Positions 35,079 through 45,727 of a stretch of DNA of 64,000 nucleotides are shown here, one piece after another (positions within the stretch are counted from its first letter, which is position 1; each line of letters begins with the position of its first letter). The position numbers and the translations under genes were made by a program. Location of the stretch: assembly GCF_019613795.1 (NCBI RefSeq), contig NZ_CP080429.1, positions 2,606,501 through 2,670,500 of the forward strand, written 5' to 3'. This stretch comes from Flavobacterium litorale. GTDB taxonomy: Bacteria > Bacteroidota > Bacteroidia > Flavobacteriales > Flavobacteriaceae. Under the pieces are notes generated by a model that was not told the origin of the DNA, did not search any database, and saw only the letters and a list, made by a program, of their open reading frames with translations.

Positions 35079-38000
35079 CTAAGGTTTATGTTTGTTCATC
35101 TTTTTTATTGCGTTCTTTAGTGTAGAATAATCTACTGAAATTATTTCTCGGACACCCAAGGTAAAGAAACCTACTTTTGGTAGGTACTTATAGTTTTTCT
35201 CAGTTGATACACTATTAAAATCCACAATCTCAATTCTTTTCCAGCCCAAAGCGATTGAAGGCTGTATACCTAAGATATTTTTTTCAAGTATATCACCATC
35301 AGAGCCCCTAGGAGCCCCAAATTGTTTTACTTTTTTATTTTTATCGAAGATTAGGTTATGTAAATGGACACTTGAAGCAGGAGTATCTCCTTTTGATGAT
35401 AGGTCATCAATTGCATGTTGCCATTCTTCGGATCCTATTTCTCTTTTCTCCACACCAGTGACTATTTCAGAACTGGTTCCATTCTGTCCTCTCAGAAAAC
35501 CTTTTTCAAGTTCGGTTTCGTCTTTTTTACCATATGAATAAATTTCATCCATTTTTTCGACTTCAGAATCCGTAAATTGATTAACATAATATCCTTTAGC
35601 GATAGTTTCATCAACTTCTTTACTCTTCTTTGAAAATGTCAAAACCATTTTTTTTGCATCACTACCATCGTCAACATGTTTGACGTGTTTACCATAAAGA
35701 TTGTAATAATCAGTAGGTGGCAAATCAGCACTCATACCTGTAGGGTCAGTCAAATTAATTGGATTTTGATAACAATATCCATAAGTATCGCCCGTTTGCT
35801 CTACAAGGGGGTCAACAGATATAAAGATACTCAATTTAGGGTCGTAGTATCTAGCACTGTAATAATAATTTCCTGTTTCCTCATCAAATTCTTTACCGTT
35901 GAATTTGAATGGCGTGTTATGGGAGTTATTATGTTCATCTACCAAAGTCTCACCAAAAGGCAAGTATTCCATGTGTTGAGTTACTTCTGCTGCCCCATTG
36001 GTGATGTAACTACTACTACCCAAATGGTCAGGATGGAAGTAGTGCGTATGTAATTCTAATCCGTGACTTTCTTGATGGTCGGCTCCTGTATAACCATCTT
36101 CATCCATATCGGGTAATAATACAGGTGGGGCTACATTGAGTTCATTATGGATTGCTACTATAGCTGTACGGGCTTGATCAACATAAACATCACTGGTACT
36201 TGCTATGGTTTCTTGATTTAGGTTAACCATTTGGTTATCCAATGCACCTTCGGGAAAGTATCCCATACCTATTGCAGTACCTGTTTTGGTGCTTACACGC
36301 TCTGCTCCTACGTAATAATGCTTGGTATAGCTAAGGCGGTTGGCTCCTTTTTCTGTATTATAGATAGCTTTTCCTACCAGTAAACCGCTAGGGTATATCA
36401 TTATGTTATCTACGCTGCTTTCGCCTGCCTCTGTAGCGTTGGAGTGGGTATCTATACGGTCGTAATTGTATTTTATGGTACGCTCGCCACCTGCATCGTA
36501 GGTGTATACGGCTACGGGGTGTACTGTTTTCTCGTCTGGTTTTAGGTCAACCGCTAATAGGCGGTTTTCTTCGTCCCATACGTTTCTGCGTAGTACGGTT
36601 TTTTCATCGCCCAATATTTCGGCTATTTCTGTTTGGTTTCCGTTGGCATCGTACGTAATTTCTTTGTGTTTTATACGCGGGTCGTCTGCCGCAGGGTTGG
36701 TTACCCAACTTGGGGTTTCGGTTAGCTTGCGTACGGCATGGGGTTGCCCGTAGGTATAATCGGTATTATTGGTGGTTATATTACGGTTAGAGCCTTGGGT
36801 GGCATCGTAATTATAATCCAACTCATAACTGTTTTTATACACTGGGGTTCCGCCTGTAAGGACATCCGTATGGTTGGATACGGCACCTTGGTATTGTACT
36901 TGTCTTTTTTTCCTTATGGTGTGGTTTACGTTGTATTCCATATCCAAACTGTATTCTTGGCGCAAATAGTCACCATCAATATCGTTAGCTCCTACATAGT
37001 TCCCTTCGGCATGGGTTAGCCTATTATAAGCATCGTACTGGTAGGTATGGTTTATGGGGCCTCCTATTTCGCCAGCATCGGGTAAGCTACTTGTTGGATT
37101 ACCCGTTGTTACACTCGTTATGTTAGAGAGCGGGTCGTACGCATAATCTTTAGTAATGGCAAAATTGGCACTAAAATTATGATTTATTTGGTTCATCCTG
37201 CGTCTGGAGTCGTAATTATAGGTTGTTGTGGCACCGTTACCATATTTTATGCTATGGCGTTCGCCATAATCGTTGTACTTTATATTCTCTACTATGTCTT
37301 GTACTGTACGGTTGGGTATAATACTCGTTATTTTTTTAAGGGCTCCTGCTGTGTTGTACTCGTAATCTACTTCTTCTTCATCAGGATATATAATTTTTTG
37401 TACCCTGTTCCAGCTATCGTATTGCCATTGGGTAAAAAACCAATACGATTGGTACCCTGCTACCGCTACTGAGCGTAGGTTTTTGGTTAACTCGCCCATG
37501 CGCCCGTAGCCAAACACTTGTACGCCTGAGGCATCTTCTTGTTGTAATAAACGTCCTACAGCGTTTTCTGATAGTGCTAACGGGTCATCGTAAGCACCAT
37601 AAGTGTACGTTACATTATTTTCTGGGTTTTGGGGGTAAGTTATGCCTATTAACCTCCCAAAATCATAGGTGTATTCTATGCTCTCCCCTGCATCATCCAA
37701 TAATAAATTGGAGTTGGTTTGCACTGTCATTCTGTTAGCTGTATCGTATGTAAACGTTACCACACCACGGTCGGGGTGTTTTACTTCTGTTTTTCTGCCC
37801 GCCAAATCGTAGGTATATCGGGTGGTTTGCCCTTGTGTGTTGGTTACCGTAAGTAACTCGTTAATGGCATTGTAACCAAACGTTGTGGTATTGGGGGTTA
37901 CTGGGTTTCCGTTTCCGCCTGTTACGCCTTCGTTTTGTATTGTTTTACGCTGACGCCCTCTAATATCGGTATAGGTTTTGTTGGTTTGCCCGTTTTCGTT

Positions 38001-41000
38001 GGTAAGTTTTTGTACAAACATATTATCCTCAATACTGTATTCGATTACTGCATTTGCTGTTTCATCTATTTGTTGTACTGTTTTTACACGATTGCGAGCA
38101 TCATAAGTTGTTACCGTAATAGGGGTTTCTTGTGCTGGCAGTTGTACGTATTGTAATGAGGCATTGTCAATATTATAAACATCTGTAGGGTATGGTGTTT
38201 GGGTAATTGGTAAATAGTTTTCTGTAGTTCTACCAAATGCATCTTTTTTCTCAAAGCCATTTATAATCCATTTTGTAGTTGTGCCTGTTTGATGCGTTTT
38301 TTTAACTTGTAAAGGTTGCCCAAAGCCATCTGCTATACTTATGGTTAGTAGCTCGTTGGTTGTAGTGGTGGTACCATTTGCAAACTCAGGGTCAAAATGT
38401 CGGGTAACGGCATAATGTTGTGCTGTACCTTCTTGTGTTATATCATCGTACTCAAAACTTCCTGTTGCAGGAATCATATATTCATCTGAGGCTAATGTTG
38501 TACTCATTGCATCCATTTGCCCTTTGTAATTCATGCGAATGGTCCAAGCATTACCGTTACCATTTTGATTTTCGAGTGCTAGTTCGTTAGGTCCTGTTAC
38601 TTCTACTACCCTACCCCTATTATCGATACGAGTTCGCATGGACTGACCGTTACTATCGGTAGTAAATACAGGGATTCCGAATAAATAATTGTATGTAGTA
38701 TAGGAGTTTTCTTCAAATGAATTACCATATGTAATAGGATAAGTAGACAAAACTGTATCGTAATAGATACCCGTATTATAAATTTCTCCTAAGTCATTGG
38801 TATTGTCTGTTTGAAGTACAACTATTAAATTCCCATAATCATCATAAACAAATTTTGTAACATTTATTTGATTTTCATTGAGTTTAGTAATAAGTCTGTT
38901 TACCTTACCTTTTGTACTCACACGGTATACAGTTCTTTGGCGTAATAGTTCATTGGTGGCATTATTAAAAACCCTTACCCTAGTTGGAAAACCTGTAGCA
39001 TTATCGAGATTTGCTATAGCTCCTTCGTCATAGTATACTATCTCAGTTCTGTAAACATCATTATTACCCTCGCCATAGTCAACGTAAGTAAGGAGGTTAC
39101 CGTACTTGTCGTATTCTTTAAACTCTTTCACTGCAGTAAGCCCTTCACCATTTTCGTAGGATGTGGCGGTAACACGTACGGGAGCTATAAATAGTCTTGA
39201 TTTATCGAACAAGGTCGTTGCTAAGCCCGTTTGTAAAAAGTTATCCTCCTCAGTTGCATTTAAGTTAACTATAGGGTTATCTGGATCTAGTATGTTATAT
39301 AATGTTTCTTGCTTAGAGAGTATTTCATCAGATGCGTTATATAGGATACTTGATTTTTCAGCTCCGCTCAAATAATAGTTGTTGTTGTGGTATGATTTTT
39401 CAGCTTTTCTGTATGTTTCCTCTGTATCTGGATATTTTTCTTCTATGATTAGTTTTTCATATCCAAAAAATTCTCGCTCTCTTCTGTCGTATTTTGGGTT
39501 TTCGTACGTTGCACTTGTTAATGTTTCATCAGGTTTAAGGTTATTATCTCCAGTAAAACCATCATTAGTTCGTATCGTGGTTAACACCCATTTATTATTA
39601 GGCATATCATAAGTGTTACCGTCTCTTTTATAATCAATAGTCCAACTACCTCCTAACGGAAGATTTACTTTTTTAAGTAAATGGGTTTTTGCTAGTTTAT
39701 TTAAATGTACAGAAATATTACTATTGTTTATATTACTACCTTTTTTAAGTACATCTGTATAGCCATCTCCATTTATGTCCTGTACAGCTGCAATAGTTTC
39801 GTTATGGCTGGCATTGGTACCAGCAGAAATAGAAGCAGTAATTTTTATAGGCGGTAAAAATACAAGTGGAATTATAAAGCCTTTTGTAAAAGAACCATAA
39901 ATATTACCTGATACTGATTCGTTTTTCTGTATTCTACCATCTCCATCATTATAAAACGTTTTAGGAGTACCTTCAAAACCTCTACCAGTATTTAAATAGT
40001 AGTTGGAACTGCTTGAACTGTTTATTACCAAATCGGGTAAACCATCGCCATTTACATCTACAAACCCTGCTCCTGTGTGTGCCTCACTAATTGCGACACC
40101 TAAACCAGCAGCAAACGAATTACCTAAAGATACCCCTCCTCCAAGGCTACTATTTTCTCTTTTATTCGCTACAAGAGAGTTTCCGCTTGCAGTGTACCAT
40201 ATTACTTCATTAGTAAAACTATACCCTCTATTTAATCGTACTTTTATTTCGTTTTCCTTAATTAAAACTTTATCCACTAATCCGTCGCCATTAATATCTA
40301 TCCATTGCTTTGAATTGTATGATTCGCCACTACTGGTATTTATACCAGAATTTACGTTCGTTTTGGTTTTATTACCTGTAGATTGCGCGTTGGACGACTC
40401 TGAAGAATTTGGAAACATAGCAGGTACATTAATTCCAATTGTTTCGTCATCGCTCTGATCTCCAGAAACAAAAGGTGTACCTAAATCAGTATTGGGATCA
40501 TCTGCATTGGATACAGTGAAATCGGTTAATGCACCAAGCATATTGGTATATTGAATTTTACTTCTGGAAACAATATCGGGGTAACGATCGCCATTAATAT
40601 CAATATATTGATTCAATACTTGTGAATTCGCTTCACTTTTAGTGCCATTAGTGAATCCGACACCTCCAGACTCTGCGCTACCTTTTGATTTTGAACGTTG
40701 TGTTAAACCAATAAAAACACTATTTTGATTAGGAGTATTTTGTAGCTGCAATACTGTATCAGGATCAATATATATATCAAAAATATCATTTTCAGCAAAA
40801 CGACCTAATTTTGTAACCAATATATTATTATTAATACCATGTTCTGCGCTTGGTATAGCATCGTTACTATACATCCTAGCTCCACTATTAGCCTGTGTGT
40901 AGTTTACATAACGCAATGAGAAGGTATTGGTTGAGTTTTCATCGTTAGGGTCTGTAGGCTCAACATCACCCTCATACAGAGCACTAACATCAATTGGGTT

Positions 41001-44000
41001 TATTCCATAGGCTACTGATGCAGGACCTATTTGTAATTCTCCTGCATTCTCTCCTTCTTCAATAAAAGAAACATCGAGACCACCGTTATATAAAAACTGC
41101 CCCCAACCCCGATAAGGTATCCCATAAAAGTCTTCTGTTTTTGCTATAAATGGACTTTGTAATGTTACCTCACTAAAACTATAATCATTTAAGTTAGGTA
41201 CATCAGGGCTTAATACAAAATTAATATCGGCGTTATTATTTATAAGGTTAGGATTGTCTATATAAAATGCAGCATATATTTTACCTGCATTACCACTTTT
41301 TATCTGATTTATGTCTTCCTTGGAGAAAGTATGTTCGAAATAATATTCATCAAGTAAAGGATCTATTTCGCCAACAGTACTTGTTGTTTTACTTAAAACA
41401 TAACCTTGTGATTGTGTATTTAAGATATAAAACGTTTTCTTAACAACAACATTAACAGCATTTAACGATTGTGTTCCAACTTTTTGTTTGACAACCCAGT
41501 TTACTTTTAAAGGATATAGCGCATCATCAATATAACCTAAAGCTTCATTACTTGGGAGTGTAAAATTATGACTAATTCTAAGGAATGGGTCATCCTCATC
41601 TGCAGCAGATTGTATATTGGGGTCAGGTAATTCTCCACCTAAAATCCAATAAATGCTTTCGTTTATATTATCGTTATAAATTTTATATTTTACAGGTGCA
41701 TTTAACGGATCATCTGTAACGTTATTTACAATATAATATGGTTCCCAATTTATCGATTCCCAATTTACATTAGAGTCACTCTCTACGTAAAATTGTAAAA
41801 TATAATAGTAATTGGTGTTACTATTAGAAGGAATAGATACTTGGTCTGTACTTGCATTACTAGATGATGTAATGCCCCCTGTTACTGGATTATAGGTTTT
41901 TCTCCAAATATTTTCAACAACTTCACTCCCATCTTGTAAACTTATCTTCGTTTTTTTAATAACGAAGCTTATCGCATCAGAAAATTGATCTTGAGTGTAC
42001 GGGTTAGTATCTAGATTGAAATTGATCTGGTACGTATTATTATTATCAAGTTCTAGTAAGCCTGCATTATTATTAATATAGTCATTTGTAGAACGATACT
42101 CATTTCCAAACTTACCTGTTTCGTCATCGATGTTGAATTGGAACTGATTACCAGCAGTATCAAATCCTTGGTAATCTACTCTAGGATTCCACTTTACCTC
42201 AGCACCATATCCATAACCTACATTGTGCGCCCTGAAAAATATTAGATCGCCTTTTTCAACATCAATAGGATGAGAACCAAGACCAACACTGGACACTTGA
42301 GTGCTATTATTAGGTAAATTATGGGTTAAACTCTCAATTATTTCTGCATCGCTGTTTGCAGACCCAGATTTGAAGTGTTCTATTGAAAGTTTTATCTGGT
42401 TGGATCCATCTAAAGGATGATTAGTGTAATAGTTTATATTTTTAAGTTCGATAAATTCATCGGCACTTACACTTACTTTACCAGTATAAGGTGCACTCCA
42501 TACTTTAACATGGTCAAATTGGGGATATTCGGCTCTCAATTCATCTAACGATTCCAATTCGAGATCATTTAAAAGCTCTGCATTTATGATTCCAGAAACT
42601 ATTGGGTTTTCGGAATTATTAACATTTTGGTCAAAATGTCTAGTAAGTGTATTATTTACACTGCCAGTAATGGTAGTATTAAAATTAACTCTACCACTAG
42701 CTACCATATCGGGTAAACCATCACCATTAAAATCAGTAAAATAATTATCCGTTCTTGATCTGGTTGTACTCCAACTCTTACCAGCACTTACTCCAAAACC
42801 TGCAAAGCCAACACCGCCATCAATTCCAAAACCAGAGGTTCTTGAGGTTGTAGTACTTAATTTATTTACTCCAGATATAGGAACAAAATCTCCAAAACTA
42901 TACTTAGTACCTTCTTCATTTAAAATATTCGGTCTGTAAAACAGCCCTGAAGGAGCCTGATACACTTTATCAGGCAATCCATCACCATTAACATCCAGAA
43001 AACTAATTTTTGTTTTTTGATTATTTTTACTGCTATTATAAGATACACCCAACGTACCTCCAATGTTTATTGGTACAAACCCTATACCAACACCACCACG
43101 AAGCCCAAACGAAAAGCCTGAAGCTGTAGAAGTTCCTAATGGAGAGCCATTAGGAACTATATTCAACCCTCCTTGTATATCGTCTAATTTTCCAGATACA
43201 CCATCATTAGATGCAATATTCTCCCACGAATCAGGAGTAGATGTTGAGATAATGACATCGCTATCAGGATTAAAATCATCATCATAATACTCTAACGTAT
43301 TAGAATAAAATAGCTCATTACCAGCATCAAATTCAGATATTTTTATAAGCTGTTGCTTTAGAAAGCTTTTTTCTTCATAGTCAAACTTGTAAGATCGAAT
43401 ACGTGTATTTGGCTGTCCTTGCTGATGAAACGATACGTGAATTTCAGTAAGTAAGTCGTCAAATACCTGAAAGTACCCGTTACGTGCATTAAAAGTTACG
43501 TCATTTCTGGGTGTAAAAGTTGAAGGGTTACCTAACGGTAAAGAGTATTCGTTTCTTATAAAATCAATTTTGTAGTAGTTTGGTATATTGGCATGCATTG
43601 TATAGGTAATACTCGAAATATAAAGTTCTTGAGCTTCTATGGATGATTCTCCTATACTTACATTAGAATTAGTTTTATCGTAGTTATACTCTATATAATT
43701 ACCAAAAGGGTCTTGGATACGTTTTAATGGCCAGTAACCAATATTACCACTATTGGCTACACCGTTAATATCTGGAGTTCTTAACACAATAGAGTTATCA
43801 GCAGCATTGTCATCTGGGGTTCCCCCATAAAACGATTTATTACCCTGTTTATCTGTTACTTCCCACCAATAATCTGTCGGATTGGTACCATGACGAATAA
43901 TTTCTTGGTAACCTCCTTCTTTACGGGTATAAAATTGTCTGTCATCAACTCTAGCGATAGCATTTGTTTCCCTATGCGGGTTTGTATAGTTGGGTGTTTG

Positions 44001-45725
44001 CTCAGTACCTGCTGCATTTAAAACCAAATCTGAGCCACTTAATGAATATAACTCTGTTTCGTTATCACCATCAAACAAGGGTGCACCCCATTTAGTATTT
44101 AGGGTAATGGCTTGCGTAGCTAAATTCCAACCTAAACCCATCCAGCCATTACCGCCTTCGCTATTATAAGTAACTTGTAATGATGGCTGTAAACCGTTTC
44201 TGCCAGGTGGTAGTTTTATAGGAAAGCTAGTGGTAGCTACCCCTGTACTATTTGGGCTGGGTGGTTGTATACCTACTATACCTGCACTAGGGTCGGCATA
44301 CTTCATATCCGTAATAGTAGTGGGCGCAAAACTTCCTACTTCTGGAGACTGGGGTACTTGAATTACACCGTTTATGTAATCTGTTTCGCCTTCACCTCCT
44401 GCAATAGTTGTTACAATTTCTTCATTACCATAATCTAGACTATCAACCGGTAGCATTTTCCAGTTACGCTGCTTTTTATCAAAATAAAAAGTTTTTACGT
44501 CTTTCGGGGTGTAGCCATCTGGTATTTTATCAAAATCGTATTTTAATCTAAGTTGTATTGCTGTACTGTCTGTTACATTGTATTTTTTTACTTTATAACC
44601 CAGAAATTTACCTGCAGTTACATTTTTCATGTCGTTACTTAGTGTTTTTACATCTTTAAATTGTAGCCCTTTAACACTAACGCTTCTTTTAGGGCTACTA
44701 ACTATTGCTTCTTCTTCAACAGTAATAGTTAATGCATCGTAAATGGCGCAATCGGTTAAATTGTACCCAATTTCGTTAGTGCTTAATTTTGAATCTGAAA
44801 ATTGATAATCACTATCGCTATTTTGATAGGTTAAAGGATAGCTAACAATTCTTTTACTTTCATTGTTACCATTGTAAATAACATCTATTTTGGTTGTAGT
44901 TTCTGGTACATTTTGCAATACATGTTCAAAAACACCATTTTGAACAGGAATGGTTTGCCCAAAGGCTTCAACGTGTTTAATATCAGTAGCTATAACGCTG
45001 CCCAATAGGTAAACATTTCCGTTAAAATTTATAAGCTGCTGCTGTTTTGTTGAGATCGTATTGTTATCTCCATTCTCTAATTTGATTCTGAGATTTTTAA
45101 TCTCATATTGATAATTCTCCTCTACTCTACGGTTAAAGAAAATTTCATTTATTCCTGACTTTAGTTGCGTTAATGATACGTCTTCGCTAACTGCATTCCA
45201 CTGCTGACTTTTTAAGATAACTTTACCTCCGTATGATGGGTTACTGTTTATACTTTTTGTAGTATGTGCTGCACTTGCTACACCGTAAACATCATAAACT
45301 AGAGTAGCTTTATAATTGTTTGAGTGGATATTGTCTGGCAAGTTAATTGTAAAAAAGTTATCTCTAGGGTTTTCACCTTCAGAGCTTGATAATTTACCTA
45401 TAACGCCTTGTGGTTGTTGGGCATAAAATACATTGTATGATTTGAAAGTAGCATTCGGCTGAGCAAGTGTAGTCTTTTTAGGTGTTGCAGGAACTTTTAA
45501 AGTATCACTCCCACCTTTATTGGAACGCTCTGAATTACTAACCTCCTCAGTGCCACTAGAAGAACTGTAATTTATTATACTACTTCGTTTGGCATCGTTG
45601 ATATAATGGTTTGAGATTATTTGTTGTATTGGTTGACCAAATAAAACTAAGTTGCTTAAAATAGAAGTAAACAATACTTTTACTGCGTACGACTTTCTGA
45701 TTTTGTTAAAATTGTTTACTGCCAT
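35079..45725 (-). CDS. Giant SpvB/FG-GAP/RHS polymorphic toxin (TcB+TcC-like)
   Basis: A 3548-residue protein. Order: N-terminal hydrophobic export signal (VLFTSILSNLVLFG, ~17-31); adhesin-like region; SpvB/TcB module at ~475-560 (FPIKLPPGRNGLQPSLQVTY, GWMGLGWNLA); repeated FG-GAP/VCBS calcium loops between ~910 and ~1990 (DVNGDGLPDKV, DFNGDGLPDMV, DINGDRYPDIV, DINGDGYTDVL); YD repeats ~2150-3230; the RHS core end HYFHPDHLGSSSYIT (~3230) and the DPTGM boundary (~3330) typical of RHS self-cleavage. The last ~218 residues are a JAMM-like domain (VHLHNLIFD ... GSDGD). In Tc toxins the B and C proteins form a closed shell holding the toxin; here both are one chain. The stop of the T9SS gene is 2 bp upstream. 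Confidence 0.88.
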   Translation of the reverse strand: MAVNNFNKIRKSYAVKVLFTSILSNLVLFGQPIQQIISNHYINDAKRSSIINYSSSSGTEEVSNSERSNKGGSDTLKVPATPKKTTLAQPNATFKSYNVFYAQQPQGVIGKLSSSEGENPRDNFFTINLPDNIHSNNYKATLVYDVYGVASAAHTTKSINSNPSYGGKVILKSQQWNAVSEDVSLTQLKSGINEIFFNRRVEENYQYEIKNLRIKLENGDNNTISTKQQQLINFNGNVYLLGSVIATDIKHVEAFGQTIPVQNGVFEHVLQNVPETTTKIDVIYNGNNESKRIVSYPLTYQNSDSDYQFSDSKLSTNEIGYNLTDCAIYDALTITVEEEAIVSSPKRSVSVKGLQFKDVKTLSNDMKNVTAGKFLGYKVKKYNVTDSTAIQLRLKYDFDKIPDGYTPKDVKTFYFDKKQRNWKMLPVDSLDYGNEEIVTTIAGGEGETDYINGVIQVPQSPEVGSFAPTTITDMKYADPSAGIVGIQPPSPNSTGVATTSFPIKLPPGRNGLQPSLQVTYNSEGGNGWMGLGWNLATQAITLNTKWGAPLFDGDNETELYSLSGSDLVLNAAGTEQTPNYTNPHRETNAIARVDDRQFYTRKEGGYQEIIRHGTNPTDYWWEVTDKQGNKSFYGGTPDDNAADNSIVLRTPDINGVANSGNIGYWPLKRIQDPFGNYIEYNYDKTNSNVSIGESSIEAQELYISSITYTMHANIPNYYKIDFIRNEYSLPLGNPSTFTPRNDVTFNARNGYFQVFDDLLTEIHVSFHQQGQPNTRIRSYKFDYEEKSFLKQQLIKISEFDAGNELFYSNTLEYYDDDFNPDSDVIISTSTPDSWENIASNDGVSGKLDDIQGGLNIVPNGSPLGTSTASGFSFGLRGGVGIGFVPINIGGTLGVSYNSSKNNQKTKISFLDVNGDGLPDKVYQAPSGLFYRPNILNEEGTKYSFGDFVPISGVNKLSTTTSRTSGFGIDGGVGFAGFGVSAGKSWSTTRSRTDNYFTDFNGDGLPDMVASGRVNFNTTITGSVNNTLTRHFDQNVNNSENPIVSGIINAELLNDLELESLDELRAEYPQFDHVKVWSAPYTGKVSVSADEFIELKNINYYTNHPLDGSNQIKLSIEHFKSGSANSDAEIIESLTHNLPNNSTQVSSVGLGSHPIDVEKGDLIFFRAHNVGYGYGAEVKWNPRVDYQGFDTAGNQFQFNIDDETGKFGNEYRSTNDYINNNAGLLELDNNNTYQINFNLDTNPYTQDQFSDAISFVIKKTKISLQDGSEVVENIWRKTYNPVTGGITSSSNASTDQVSIPSNSNTNYYYILQFYVESDSNVNWESINWEPYYIVNNVTDDPLNAPVKYKIYNDNINESIYWILGGELPDPNIQSAADEDDPFLRISHNFTLPSNEALGYIDDALYPLKVNWVVKQKVGTQSLNAVNVVVKKTFYILNTQSQGYVLSKTTSTVGEIDPLLDEYYFEHTFSKEDINQIKSGNAGKIYAAFYIDNPNLINNNADINFVLSPDVPNLNDYSFSEVTLQSPFIAKTEDFYGIPYRGWGQFLYNGGLDVSFIEEGENAGELQIGPASVAYGINPIDVSALYEGDVEPTDPNDENSTNTFSLRYVNYTQANSGARMYSNDAIPSAEHGINNNILVTKLGRFAENDIFDIYIDPDTVLQLQNTPNQNSVFIGLTQRSKSKGSAESGGVGFTNGTKSEANSQVLNQYIDINGDRYPDIVSRSKIQYTNMLGALTDFTVSNADDPNTDLGTPFVSGDQSDDETIGINVPAMFPNSSESSNAQSTGNKTKTNVNSGINTSSGESYNSKQWIDINGDGLVDKVLIKENEIKVRLNRGYSFTNEVIWYTASGNSLVANKRENSSLGGGVSLGNSFAAGLGVAISEAHTGAGFVDVNGDGLPDLVINSSSSSNYYLNTGRGFEGTPKTFYNDGDGRIQKNESVSGNIYGSFTKGFIIPLVFLPPIKITASISAGTNASHNETIAAVQDINGDGYTDVLKKGSNINNSNISVHLNKLAKTHLLKKVNLPLGGSWTIDYKRDGNTYDMPNNKWVLTTIRTNDGFTGDNNLKPDETLTSATYENPKYDRREREFFGYEKLIIEEKYPDTEETYRKAEKSYHNNNYYLSGAEKSSILYNASDEILSKQETLYNILDPDNPIVNLNATEEDNFLQTGLATTLFDKSRLFIAPVRVTATSYENGEGLTAVKEFKEYDKYGNLLTYVDYGEGNNDVYRTEIVYYDEGAIANLDNATGFPTRVRVFNNATNELLRQRTVYRVSTKGKVNRLITKLNENQINVTKFVYDDYGNLIVVLQTDNTNDLGEIYNTGIYYDTVLSTYPITYGNSFEENSYTTYNYLFGIPVFTTDSNGQSMRTRIDNRGRVVEVTGPNELALENQNGNGNAWTIRMNYKGQMDAMSTTLASDEYMIPATGSFEYDDITQEGTAQHYAVTRHFDPEFANGTTTTTNELLTISIADGFGQPLQVKKTHQTGTTTKWIINGFEKKDAFGRTTENYLPITQTPYPTDVYNIDNASLQYVQLPAQETPITVTTYDARNRVKTVQQIDETANAVIEYSIEDNMFVQKLTNENGQTNKTYTDIRGRQRKTIQNEGVTGGNGNPVTPNTTTFGYNAINELLTVTNTQGQTTRYTYDLAGRKTEVKHPDRGVVTFTYDTANRMTVQTNSNLLLDDAGESIEYTYDFGRLIGITYPQNPENNVTYTYGAYDDPLALSENAVGRLLQQEDASGVQVFGYGRMGELTKNLRSVAVAGYQSYWFFTQWQYDSWNRVQKIIYPDEEEVDYEYNTAGALKKITSIIPNRTVQDIVENIKYNDYGERHSIKYGNGATTTYNYDSRRRMNQINHNFSANFAITKDYAYDPLSNITSVTTGNPTSSLPDAGEIGGPINHTYQYDAYNRLTHAEGNYVGANDIDGDYLRQEYSLDMEYNVNHTIRKKRQVQYQGAVSNHTDVLTGGTPVYKNSYELDYNYDATQGSNRNITTNNTDYTYGQPHAVRKLTETPSWVTNPAADDPRIKHKEITYDANGNQTEIAEILGDEKTVLRRNVWDEENRLLAVDLKPDEKTVHPVAVYTYDAGGERTIKYNYDRIDTHSNATEAGESSVDNIMIYPSGLLVGKAIYNTEKGANRLSYTKHYYVGAERVSTKTGTAIGMGYFPEGALDNQMVNLNQETIASTSDVYVDQARTAIVAIHNELNVAPPVLLPDMDEDGYTGADHQESHGLELHTHYFHPDHLGSSSYITNGAAEVTQHMEYLPFGETLVDEHNNSHNTPFKFNGKEFDEETGNYYYSARYYDPKLSIFISVDPLVEQTGDTYGYCYQNPINLTDPTGMSADLPPTDYYNLYGKHVKHVDDGSDAKKMVLTFSKKSKEVDETIAKGYYVNQFTDSEVEKMDEIYSYGKKDETELEKGFLRGQNGTSSEIVTGVEKREIGSEEWQHAIDDLSSKGDTPASSVHLHNLIFDKNKKVKQFGAPRGSDGDILEKNILGIQPSIALGWKRIEIVDFNSVSTEKNYKYLPKVGFFTLGVREIISVDYSTLKNAIKKMNKHKP

Positions 45726-45727
45726 GA

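Noticed and set aside
36502..40458. Several plus-strand frames opposite the RHS gene
   Set aside because: All are antisense to one continuous 3548-codon frame with clear domains.
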